From: a virus
Strand: one strand, 5' to 3'
IMG/VR virus record: IMGVR_UViG_3300024255_001563
Location: 124,001 to 188,000 of that record
Length of the DNA stretch: 64,000 nt
This document shows, piece by piece, positions 54,664 to 61,233 of the stretch (position 1 is its first letter; every line of letters starts with the position of its first letter). Below the pieces are notes generated by a model. The model did not search any database. It was not told where the DNA came from and worked only from the letters and a program-made list of their open reading frames with translations. Made by a program: the position numbers and the translations under genes.

Positions 54664-54891
54664 TTATGCTCCTTGCTCTGCCTCAGCAGACTGCTGAACT
54701 GCGGTTAAAAACGCTTCTAATTTTGAATACGTTTGTCCAACAGTTACCATTTCGTTTGGTTTAAATGCTCCGCGTTGGCTAGCAACGTCGATAATTTGTT
54801 TAAGTGCTGATAAGTCTTGAACAGTTAAATCGACTGGGTTTGCTTGGGCTTCTGCAGGCTGCTCAGTTGGTTGAGTATTTTCTTCGCTCAT
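54664..54891 (-). CDS. small acidic phage protein, 75 aa
   Basis: 75 residues: a disordered acidic N-terminus (SEENTQPTEQPAEAQANP) then a helical region (LTVQDLSALKQIIDVASQRG, TVGQTYSKLEAFLTAVQQSA). CAGGAGATTAAAATG gives a strong ribosome binding site. Composition suggests a helical hairpin or small scaffold-type protein. No specific function can be assigned. Confidence 0.55.
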   Translation of the reverse strand: MSEENTQPTEQPAEAQANPVDLTVQDLSALKQIIDVASQRGAFKPNEMVTVGQTYSKLEAFLTAVQQSAEAEQGA

Positions 54892-54925
54892 TTTAATCTC
54901 CTGTTATGAATGTGCATTGTTAATG

Positions 54926-54933
54926 TATTTACG
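54926..54933 (-). promoter_or_regulatory. late promoter-like box (weak)
   Basis: CGTAAATA on the minus strand, followed by CATTAAC, 35 bases before the ATG at 54891. It keeps the TAAATA core but not the first two positions of the consensus. Confidence 0.35.
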
Positions 54934-55210
54934 TATATTTTAAATACGGGCATGCCAAAGTGAAATAAGAACTTTCCTTTGGATCTTCAAAACCTACTAG
55001 TACATATGGTGCAAGTAAGTTTGAAGAATCTGTTTTGATAGATTTGCCTAAGTAAAATCTACCTTTAAGATTAGTTTCAATCCATTTAACTATGGAATCT
55101 TCGATATTATATCGTAAAGGAACATCAACATATTCGAAATGTTTTGGAGGGAACTCAATACGTCTAATATTAAAAAAGTTTAATGGATTAGGATGTTTAT
55201 TTTTTATCAT
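54929..55210 (-). CDS. conserved small phage protein, 93 aa
   Basis: 93 residues with no recognised motif. It looks like a compact alpha/beta protein (FFNIRRIEFPPKHFEYVDVP, IVKWIETNLKGRFYLGKSI, YVLVGFEDPKESSYFTL). The start overlaps the stop of the VWA/metallopeptidase gene as ATGA, so it is probably co-translated with it. No further function can be read. Confidence 0.55.
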   Translation of the reverse strand: MIKNKHPNPLNFFNIRRIEFPPKHFEYVDVPLRYNIEDSIVKWIETNLKGRFYLGKSIKTDSSNLLAPYVLVGFEDPKESSYFTLACPYLKYT

Positions 55211-56553
55211 TTGAACTCGTAATGTGCTGTCTGTCCAAACGGTGCTTGTACATTCTTATCGTGGTGGCTGTGAATAACAAATACTGTGTCACAGTAGTCT
55301 TCTTCGCCCCAGCTATCCCAAGCATAGCCGTCTGTAAACATAATAAACTTCTTAGGAACATATCCGGTCTCTTTCATATATGTCCAGTTAACCATAAAGT
55401 CAGTGCCGCCACCGCCCATAATTTCATAGTCTAGCAAGTCATCACCGCCGTCTGAACTATAGTCTTGTTCGTTATAAACCTTAGTATCAAAGCACCACAA
55501 CTTAATGTTATAATCTTGATATTCGTCCATAATGCCTTTAATTTCGCTAAGAAAGTCACGAGCTTGTTCATTGCCAATTGAGCCGCTCATATCAAGAGCT
55601 ACTGCAATATCAATAGTATCTTGGTAATTCATTCCTGGCAAAATAGCACCGCTCATTTGTCCTTTGCGTGATGGACGACTAAATGTATAATCGCTTTTAA
55701 TAGTACTTTGGATTTGTTGCCGAAGAAGTTCACGCCAGTTCATCTTAGGTTCAGTAAGCTCTTTAATCATACGCTGTACTGCCGCAGGAGTATTACCAGC
55801 ACCCGCAGCTTGTGCGGCATTAATCATTGACTCTTTGACTTCGTCTTTGATCTGCTTCATTTCCTCTTTAGAGTACTTTGCAGGCTTTTTACTTATACTG
55901 TTGCCTTTTCCGTCTTTGCCTTCTTCGCCCGCTTCACCATCTTCACCATCTTCACCTTCGTTGTCAAGGTGCTCGTCTAGCATTTCGCCAAGTTGCTGTA
56001 ATGCTTCTTCGCCGTTCTTTTTAGCTTGTTCGAACAAGTCGTCATAAACTTCTTCTGACATCCATCCTTCGTATTTAAAGTCTTGAAAGCAGTTTACAAT
56101 ACTAGGAGATGTTCCAATACGATCACGCACAAGAATGTTGTTTACAATATAATCGGCAGCAATATTGTATAGCATAGGATTACGTTCTTCACGCCGTCCT
56201 AAGTGATCAAATACCATGTGCAGAATTTCGTGTGCAACAACAAACTCAATTTCTTTATTGTTCATTGCGTTAAAGAATTGCGTGTTAAAATACAAGTTGC
56301 GCCCGTCTACAGCCGCAGTAGGCAACCAGTCATCTGCTGCCAAAATGCGCAGGCGTGTAGCCATGTTACCAAAGAAAGGGTGACGCAGTAGCAATCCTAC
56401 CCGTGCAACAATAATGCGATCGAGTACTTCTACACGCATTTCTTCTAGTTGCTCGGGTGTAATATTAGGGTCAGGTTGCCAGTTTTTTAGTTTGCTTGCT
56501 GTCTTTTCTGTAGACATTTGCATTGCTACATGCTGTGGTAAAAAATCTAACAT
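55207..56553 (-). CDS. VWA-domain metallopeptidase-like protein (DUF2201 type)
   Basis: 448 residues. FVVAHEILHMVFDHLGRR gives a zinc HExxH at 108-112 in the N-terminal half. A highly acidic low-complexity linker (residues ~196-215) follows, then a von Willebrand A domain with the MIDAS DMSGS at 321-325 and later TDGYAWDSWG. This pair of domains with a MoxR-type ATPase gene next door is a known two-gene phage module; MoxR proteins are thought to remodel or load metal on their VWA partners. It has its own promoter at 56587-56614. Confidence 0.8.
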   Translation of the reverse strand: MLDFLPQHVAMQMSTEKTASKLKNWQPDPNITPEQLEEMRVEVLDRIIVARVGLLLRHPFFGNMATRLRILAADDWLPTAAVDGRNLYFNTQFFNAMNNKEIEFVVAHEILHMVFDHLGRREERNPMLYNIAADYIVNNILVRDRIGTSPSIVNCFQDFKYEGWMSEEVYDDLFEQAKKNGEEALQQLGEMLDEHLDNEGEDGEDGEAGEEGKDGKGNSISKKPAKYSKEEMKQIKDEVKESMINAAQAAGAGNTPAAVQRMIKELTEPKMNWRELLRQQIQSTIKSDYTFSRPSRKGQMSGAILPGMNYQDTIDIAVALDMSGSIGNEQARDFLSEIKGIMDEYQDYNIKLWCFDTKVYNEQDYSSDGGDDLLDYEIMGGGGTDFMVNWTYMKETGYVPKKFIMFTDGYAWDSWGEEDYCDTVFVIHSHHDKNVQAPFGQTAHYEFK

Positions 56554-56586
56554 ATCGCGCCTCTCATTGTTTTAACTTATGTATAT

Positions 56587-56614
56587 ATTATAACACATTT
56601 ACACTAGGTGTCAA
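56587..56614 (-). promoter_or_regulatory. sigma70 promoter for the VWA gene
   Basis: Minus strand: TTGACA at 56609-56614, 16-base spacer, TATAAT at 56587-56592. The ATG at 56553 follows after AGAGGCG. It starts three bases after the terminator hairpin of the upstream MoxR gene. Confidence 0.75.
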
Positions 56615-56617
56615 GAG

Positions 56618-56645
56618 AAAAGTGAGCTCTTTGGAGCTCACTTTT
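56618..56645 (-). terminator. strong rho-independent terminator after the MoxR gene
   Basis: A perfect 12-bp inverted repeat (AAAAGTGAGCTC / GAGCTCACTTTT) with a 4-base loop, followed on the minus strand by a T-rich run (TTTTCTCTT). It lies just after the stop of the ATPase gene. The stem is symmetrical and would also act on the other strand. Confidence 0.8.
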
Positions 56646-56651
56646 GGATCA

Positions 56652-57737
56652 TTATGCAGACTGTGCAGCCTTAATATACTTACCATAACGCTCATGGAAT
56701 TCATCAAAGCATGCTACTTCGTCCGGATCAATTGGCAATGAATACTGTGTTAGTGCAAGCTTAATGCCCATAACAACTAGTTCGGTATCAAAGTTATCCA
56801 TTGAAAAGCGTAGGAAGTTATTAACTTTGTCATCAAACTTCTTGTCGCCTGCGTCACTTGCTTCTTTAAGTTCGTAGCACAAAGACACAGTTAAAGAGTA
56901 CATTGCACTAATTTCTTTAGTCTTCATCTCTTTTACTTTGCCTGCTAGAATATCAGTTGGGTTAGGCATGCTAGCCGCAACTTTACGGTGTGCCATAAAC
57001 TTAACAGCCAAGCCTTCACCTACTGCACCACTAACTAAGTCAGTAGTAGTGTTTTCATCTAATTCATCTTCTATCAATTCTGAAACAAACGACCATGAAC
57101 GAGGTGTTGCGAACGAACGACTCGGTGATTTAGGATCAAAGTCATACAAGTCTTTCTTGCTGAAAGTAAGATAACCAACAACATCGTTATGTACTTTATT
57201 GTCAACTGCCCATTGGAACCAGTCATCAAAGTTAACAGCAAGTTCTAAGTGGATAAAGCGGTTAGCTAACGGAGCAGGCATACGATACGTAACACCTTTG
57301 TCAGCTTCACGGTTACCAGCCGCAACAATCATAACATTGTCTGGCAACTTGTAAGTACCTACTTTGCGGTTAAGAATCAATTGGTATGCTGCCGCTTGTA
57401 CACTAGGCGCTGCCGAGTTCATCTCGTCTAAGAACAATACAATGTTGTCATACTGTGCCGCAAATTCTTCGCTTGGAAGTTCGCTAGGCGCACCCCACAC
57501 CATAGTACCTGAGTTGCTATCGAAGTAAGGAATACCTTTAATATCTGTAGGCTCCCAAAGCGACAAGCGAATGTCAATTAGATGTGAGTTTGTAAATCCA
57601 TCTGTAATTTGTTTAACAATATCAGACTTACCAATGCCTGGAGGTCCCCAAAGAAAGATAGGACGTTTTTTTGTAAGTGCATGCTTGATGCTTGCTTTTG
57701 CGCCATTTGGGCTAACTGTACGTGTTGCTGTATCCAT
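56652..57737 (-). CDS. MoxR-type AAA+ ATPase
   Basis: 361 residues. Walker A GPPGIGKS at 31-38, Walker B LFLDE at 101-105, sensor 1 VAAGNREAD around 139-145 and the arginine-finger region PAPLANRF at 154-161: the AAA+ signatures of the MoxR/RavA branch. C-terminal ~150 residues are the lid helices. Its usual partner, the VWA metallopeptidase-like protein, is the next gene. Together they probably act as a phage protein-remodelling or metal-insertion chaperone. Confidence 0.85.
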   Translation of the reverse strand: MDTATRTVSPNGAKASIKHALTKKRPIFLWGPPGIGKSDIVKQITDGFTNSHLIDIRLSLWEPTDIKGIPYFDSNSGTMVWGAPSELPSEEFAAQYDNIVLFLDEMNSAAPSVQAAAYQLILNRKVGTYKLPDNVMIVAAGNREADKGVTYRMPAPLANRFIHLELAVNFDDWFQWAVDNKVHNDVVGYLTFSKKDLYDFDPKSPSRSFATPRSWSFVSELIEDELDENTTTDLVSGAVGEGLAVKFMAHRKVAASMPNPTDILAGKVKEMKTKEISAMYSLTVSLCYELKEASDAGDKKFDDKVNNFLRFSMDNFDTELVVMGIKLALTQYSLPIDPDEVACFDEFHERYGKYIKAAQSA

Positions 57738-57776
57738 TGTGTAGTACCCTCTGTGTTTTATTTAAACTATACATAT

Positions 57777-57804
57777 ATAATAACATCATTGTACGATATG
57801 TCAA
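57777..57804 (-). promoter_or_regulatory. sigma70 promoter for the MoxR gene
   Basis: Minus strand: TTGACA at 57799-57804, 16-base spacer, TATTAT at 57777-57782. The -35 overlaps the 3' end of the Smr gene. A 40-base leader with GAGGG precedes the ATG at 57737. Confidence 0.65.
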
Positions 57805-58031
57805 GTCTTTTTTTTCAACTTTATACTAAAACTTCCAGGATTATGTTTGGTTTGAACACATTCTCTAATGCGTGGATGATTGCTTGCCCACGTATATATT
57901 TCACGCATCATAGCACCTTGGCCGGTAACTACATGACATTTTTTGTATCCGCTAAGATATGCTTCTTCTATTTGTTGATTAAAGTGCCGCCAGCCGTTGT
58001 GTATATGCAAGCCGTGTAGATCAATTCTCAT
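57801..58031 (-). CDS. minimal Smr-domain protein
   Basis: 76 residues that are nearly all Smr (small MutS-related) domain: RIDLHGLHIHNGWRHFNQQI, then KKCHVVTGQGAMMREIYTWA and PGSFSIKLKK. The D-L-H-G start and the T-G-x-G-x2 loop are the family's conserved sites for nucleic-acid binding and nicking. Most Smr domains are fused to larger proteins; this is the bare domain. Start overlaps the upstream stop by 11 bases. Confidence 0.7.
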   Translation of the reverse strand: MRIDLHGLHIHNGWRHFNQQIEEAYLSGYKKCHVVTGQGAMMREIYTWASNHPRIRECVQTKHNPGSFSIKLKKKT

Positions 58032-58407
58032 GTTTACTTCTGTTCATGGCCTTTGTTAGGCCATATTTTCGTACATCACCACTAAAAAGGGTAAGTTCGA
58101 CAGCTTTCTTTTGATCTGTAACAATAATACTACGATTTGTAAGATAATAAGGACAAGATATAAATTGATCTAAGAATATAATTACTTGCGTAGTTAGTGG
58201 CATATCGCGAGGATACGGAATATCGTATATTTCAACATCGATTTGATTTAGTATTTCAAAGCCTGCATCTGTTAATCTAAGGCCGCCTACTAATTTATTT
58301 CTAGTATTTTTCCACCACAATGGCATGTATTGCTTAACTGTAGTACTATCTGTACTTTTGTTAAGTTGTTTTAAAAACACCTTTGTGTATGTATCTTTCC
58401 AGTTCAT
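58021..58407 (-). CDS. uncharacterised phage protein, 128 aa
   Basis: 128 residues with no recognised motif. Helical N-terminus (DTYTKVFLKQLNKSTDSTTV), then LRLTDAGFEILNQIDVEIYD, a strand (QVIIFLDQFISCPYYLTNRS) and a basic end. The LTDAGFEIL segment recalls winged-helix proteins but is too short to claim one. Start overlaps the upstream stop as ATGA. It sits next to the Smr gene, so a nucleic-acid-linked role is possible. Confidence 0.5.
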   Translation of the reverse strand: MNWKDTYTKVFLKQLNKSTDSTTVKQYMPLWWKNTRNKLVGGLRLTDAGFEILNQIDVEIYDIPYPRDMPLTTQVIIFLDQFISCPYYLTNRSIIVTDQKKAVELTLFSGDVRKYGLTKAMNRSKHEN

Positions 58408-58694
58408 TCTTCTTCGACAATTTCGCCTGTAGTCATTCTTACTACTACAAACTCGTCACTACTAAACATTTCGTTTAATTTTTTAGCAAGATTGTGTGCA
58501 TGTCCAGGATTGGAGAAGCTAGTTTTTTTATATTTTGGTCCAGGATAATTTGTTAGTACATTAAAACTTTTCAAATTAAAAGGCTCGTTTTGATAAAAAA
58601 CTGCCCAAATTGCGTCGGCTTTTAAGACTTGCTCACTTTTGTAAGTTTTTTTATCTATGCTTTCGAGAATAATTGTTGGTTTTGGTCTGCTCAT
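58404..58694 (-). CDS. uncharacterised phage protein, 96 aa
   Basis: 96 residues. A beta-rich start (TIILESIDKKTYKSEQVLKA), then ADAIWAVFYQNEPFNLKSFN and HAHNLAKKLNEMFSSDEFVV, with an acidic C-terminus. No known motif. It has its own late-type box at 58724 and TAAGGAAA as ribosome binding site, and lies downstream of the folded intergenic element. Confidence 0.5.
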   Translation of the reverse strand: MSRPKPTIILESIDKKTYKSEQVLKADAIWAVFYQNEPFNLKSFNVLTNYPGPKYKKTSFSNPGHAHNLAKKLNEMFSSDEFVVVRMTTGEIVEEE

Positions 58695-58723
58695 ACACGC
58701 ATTTCCTTAGTTATATACGCATA

Positions 58724-58731
58724 TATTTATC
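58724..58731 (-). promoter_or_regulatory. T4-type late promoter box
   Basis: GATAAATA on the minus strand in the gap before the 96-aa gene (ATG at 58694), with TAAGGAAA between. Leader of about 24 bases. Confidence 0.5.
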
Positions 58732-58747
58732 TTTTTTAATAGGTTAT

Positions 58748-58781
58748 CTACGCAGTTTATAGCGCCAGACGTAGTATACTA
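58748..58781. other. small inverted-repeat structures next to the folded element
   Basis: A 5-bp inverted repeat (CTACG at 58748-58752 with CGTAG at 58770-58774) around a 17-base loop, and an overlapping perfect 10-base palindrome TAGTATACTA at 58772-58781. Both lie between the late box and the larger folded element. They may be part of one structured transcript or protein-binding sites. Confidence 0.35.
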
Positions 58782-58872
58782 ACACATAGACGGGATATGG
58801 CACGGGGATGCTGTGACAGCGAATTCCGCGCACTACTAAGATGTACCATATCCAAGATTTTCCTATATGTGT
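58782..58872. ncRNA. candidate structured RNA in the 58.7-58.9 kb gap
   Basis: In an otherwise AT-rich genome this 90-base element is GC-rich and nested: an outer 7-bp stem (ACACATA at 58782-58788 with TATGTGT at 58866-58872), an inner 8-bp stem (GGATATGG at 58793-58800 with CCATATCC at 58846-58853) extended by two pairs, and a short hairpin GCTG-TGA-CAGC at 58810-58820. There is no T-arm, so it is not a tRNA. No known riboswitch consensus was recognised. The strand is unknown; flanking genes are on the minus strand. Confidence 0.4.
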
Positions 58873-58896
58873 AAAGCCAACAATTGCCACATATAC

Positions 58897-59142
58897 CTAC
58901 TTCCAGTTTGCATCGGAACTTCCGAGTTGCACTACAATATTTTCTTTGGCAGTTGAAGATGCAGATAAGATTTTTTCTAGATCGCCTTCTAATCGAGACA
59001 TTACTTCTCCTAATGTAAAAGCAAGACGCTTTGCAGTATTAATATCTAATTTTACTTCTCTTGCTTTACTAGAATCTGCTGATTTTACTGTAGATATAAA
59101 TTGTTGTATTGGTAACGTGTTTAATGGTTCGTTAATTGGCAC
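58897..59142 (-). CDS. small helical phage protein, 81 aa
   Basis: 81 residues: NTLPIQQFISTVKSADSSKA, REVKLDINTAKRLAFTLGEV, MSRLEGDLEKILSASS. Amphipathic helices predominate and a coiled coil is likely. No catalytic motif. The start overlaps the upstream stop by 11 bases. Located between the structured gap and a gene downstream of the exonuclease; function unknown. Confidence 0.5.
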   Translation of the reverse strand: MPINEPLNTLPIQQFISTVKSADSSKAREVKLDINTAKRLAFTLGEVMSRLEGDLEKILSASSTAKENIVVQLGSSDANWK

Positions 59143-59602
59143 GACTAAGTTCCTGTTTCATTTCAAATTCTGTTTTATATGGGCCTTTAGTTTTGTAACG
59201 TTCTACTGTAATTAACTTTGGACAAAAACTTTTAACCCAGCCTTTGTCAAACTTAATAATAAAATATCCTGCACAATACAAACTTTTACTTTTGACACTT
59301 TTTGTAAATAAGGGCAGTTTCTTTTTTACATCATACATGGGATTATAAGGTGCGCAACTAGTTGGATAGTTGTGTACTTCTTTATCTAATGTTTTAATAT
59401 TAGATTCTGTCGAAGTCCACGATATTTCAGTACCTAATTTATTTTTAAGTTGCTTAATATTTTTAAAGAATTTAGTACCATCATCGTTAGTATACATATA
59501 TTGATGTTCCTCACCAACACTCAAGGTACCGACACGATCTCCTTGTTCGGACTCTACAATCCAAAACTTGTTTTTTAATATTTCTTTTGCTTTAAATGCC
59601 AT
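59132..59602 (-). CDS. uncharacterised phage protein, 156 aa
   Basis: 156 residues from the ATG at 59602, chosen because GAGGT precedes it; the frame is open further but only inside the exonuclease gene. Alternating strands (EILKNKFWIVESEQGDRVGT, EHQYMYTNDDGTKFFKNIKQ) and a basic C-terminal half (DVKKKLPLFTKSVKSKSLYC). No known family. Overlaps the exonuclease stop by 11 bases, so the two are translated together. Confidence 0.55.
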   Translation of the reverse strand: MAFKAKEILKNKFWIVESEQGDRVGTLSVGEEHQYMYTNDDGTKFFKNIKQLKNKLGTEISWTSTESNIKTLDKEVHNYPTSCAPYNPMYDVKKKLPLFTKSVKSKSLYCAGYFIIKFDKGWVKSFCPKLITVERYKTKGPYKTEFEMKQELSRAN

Positions 59603-60584
59603 TATCATACCTCGCTTGTAATGGTGGTGCATAATATTGCGCCTGGTCAGCAACACGTTGCATATCCCACTTAGCACAAAACTTCATAAGACGCATACCT
59701 ACTTGTGTAATGTCTTTAGGTTCTACGTTTGCAATAGTTGTATCAATAATCTCTCTAATGTCTGCAGGTTGTGCAGTCAAGTCACACAATACAACATTGC
59801 GATTGTAATCATCTAGTACACGATGTTCTACACCTTCATGATCAGTCCAGCGTTGTAGCATCATGTTATTCCAGTTGTAGCCTTTTGTACTCTTGTCTTC
59901 GTATGCTTCAATAAGACCTACTTTGTTCTTAGTGCCTTTCTTACGTACACCAGGGTAAGCACTAAACACGTTGTCACTTGTGTCGCCACGCATACACTTC
60001 TCAAACAACATAAAGTCAGGCTGCGGTGCAGGCTTTGCTTCTTTAGTCTTCTTGTCAATAACAGGCTCTAACTTCTTGTCGTCAAAGTAACCTTCATGTG
60101 TAATAATAGTATTACTTACACCATTGTATTGCTTTACATTAGGTGCAATAAGTTGTGCAAAGTCACCGTCAGTACTAATAATAACATGCTCGTCATTAGG
60201 GTGTGCTTGCACCCAGCCAGCAATAAGATCATCTGCTTCTAGTTGCTTGTGTTGAATAACAGTGCAGTTAGTCTTGTCTGTCATAAAGTTCTTAAACTCA
60301 TCAAAGATTTCCCAAAACGCTGTATCTTCTTCACTCTCAGTTACAGTCATTTTATCACGAGCAACTTTTCTATTACGCTTGTAAGGTTCGTAATAGTCCT
60401 TGCGCCAGCTACGACCTTCTAAGCAGATCACAACATGCGAACCGTCAAAGTCTTGCCAAGCCTTCTTAATGCTGTTAAGAGTAATGTGTAGTGCCATACC
60501 TACTTTAGTGTCAATGTCGCCACGTACAACGTGCCGAGCTCTAAAGAAAGTGTTTGCTGTGTCTACAAGAATGTAAGTAGCCAT
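59592..60584 (-). CDS. 5'-3' exonuclease, FEN/T4 RNase H family
   Basis: 330 residues from the ATG at 60584, which has AGGGTG upstream; a longer frame to 60644 includes the coding region of a small upstream ORF. YILVDTANTFFRARH holds the first metal-binding Asp, EADDLIAGW and STDGDFAQL the next acidic sites, and RGDTSDNVFSAYPGV the helix-hairpin-helix region, in the order of FEN-type nucleases such as T4 RNase H. The likely job is removal of RNA primers or 5' flaps in phage replication. Confidence 0.8.
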   Translation of the reverse strand: MATYILVDTANTFFRARHVVRGDIDTKVGMALHITLNSIKKAWQDFDGSHVVICLEGRSWRKDYYEPYKRNRKVARDKMTVTESEEDTAFWEIFDEFKNFMTDKTNCTVIQHKQLEADDLIAGWVQAHPNDEHVIISTDGDFAQLIAPNVKQYNGVSNTIITHEGYFDDKKLEPVIDKKTKEAKPAPQPDFMLFEKCMRGDTSDNVFSAYPGVRKKGTKNKVGLIEAYEDKSTKGYNWNNMMLQRWTDHEGVEHRVLDDYNRNVVLCDLTAQPADIREIIDTTIANVEPKDITQVGMRLMKFCAKWDMQRVADQAQYYAPPLQARYDNGI

Positions 60585-60585
60585 A

Positions 60586-60672
60586 TTATGAACACCCTGA
60601 TACACATAATGAGAAGATGTCGCCATTCTGTACGAATGCAACAAGTATTGTAATGCCTAAAATTTCTAACAT
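60586..60672 (-). CDS. 28-aa hydrophobic ORF before the exonuclease
   Basis: 28 residues, mainly hydrophobic (ILGITILVAFVQ), with AAAGGCAG upstream of the ATG. Its stop falls just before the exonuclease ATG. It is the first frame behind the sigma70 promoter at 60702-60730. Either a real membrane peptide or a leader ORF that couples translation of the nuclease. Confidence 0.4.
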   Translation of the reverse strand: MLEILGITILVAFVQNGDIFSLCVSGCS

Positions 60673-60701
60673 AGTTCTGCCTTTATATAATTTATAGTAC
60701 T

Positions 60702-60730
60702 ATTGTAACACCAGATCTGGCTGTTGTCAA
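60702..60730 (-). promoter_or_regulatory. sigma70 promoter for the exonuclease operon
   Basis: Minus strand: TTGACA at 60725-60730, 17-base spacer, TACAAT at 60702-60707. The first start codon downstream is the 28-aa ORF at 60672, with the exonuclease at 60584. Confidence 0.75.
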
Positions 60731-61126
60731 TCATCCTATTGAACTTTTTCCTTTGTCGATTGGTACTACATTGACATAGCCCATTTCTCTATCAGTCGAT
60801 TGTCCTTCTTCATCTAACATCTGCATTACAATAGTTCTAAACCATGCATCAACAATTTGTTCATTAGACTCACCTTTGTACCCAACATCAAGTAATTGTT
60901 CGATAAATTCGTTGTTCCAATCGAGCTCAAAGAATCCGTTACGAATGTTTTCAGGATTAATTTGTGTGTCGAGTACAGCAACCCACGGTTCGCCTGCTTT
61001 AGTAGCAGCTTGTTTTTCTGCTTCTAACGCTTCTCGACGTAAGTCTTCTGAAGTTTTTTCAACTTCAGACTCTTCAATTTTCTTTTTATCACCTGCGTCT
61101 CTTGCCAGTTTATTCCACCAACCCAT
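60731..61126 (-). CDS. conserved phage protein, 131 aa
   Basis: 131 residues. Helical, highly charged N-terminus (KKKIEESEVEKTSEDLRREA) that looks like a coiled coil, then a strand-loop region (WVAVLDTQINPENIRNGFFE) and DAWFRTIVMQMLDEEGQ. GGATTAATATAATG provides a ribosome binding site and a one-base overlap with the small ORF upstream. No known family; last gene of the folE-queE operon. Confidence 0.55.
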   Translation of the reverse strand: MGWWNKLARDAGDKKKIEESEVEKTSEDLRREALEAEKQAATKAGEPWVAVLDTQINPENIRNGFFELDWNNEFIEQLLDVGYKGESNEQIVDAWFRTIVMQMLDEEGQSTDREMGYVNVVPIDKGKSSIG

Positions 61127-61233
61127 TATATTAATCCTTTTTCTCTAAGTTCTGCATCTAAGTTTTTACGTATTGGAGCCTTCATTGCTTTATCAAGTTT
61201 TTCTTGTTGCACTTGATCAAGTGCCCCATGCAT
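61126..61233 (-). CDS. 35-aa basic small ORF after queE
   Basis: 35 residues (HGALDQVQQEKLDKAMKAPI ending RKNLDAELREKGLI) that begin 17 bases inside the queE stop and end by overlapping the next start as TAATG. A charged helix typical of real small phage proteins. Only its tail is free of queE overlap. The long frame continuing upstream inside queE is a shadow. Confidence 0.4.
   Translation of the reverse strand: MHGALDQVQQEKLDKAMKAPIRKNLDAELREKGLI

Noticed and set aside
58793-58853. Possible tRNA, because of a stem with terminal CC/GG pairing
   Set aside because: No T-arm with a GGTTCGA-like loop and no anticodon arm of proper size on either strand. Kept only as an unassigned folded element.
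58695-58896. Known riboswitch (preQ1, SAM or glutamine types)
   Set aside because: None of the consensus sequences I know could be placed on either strand.
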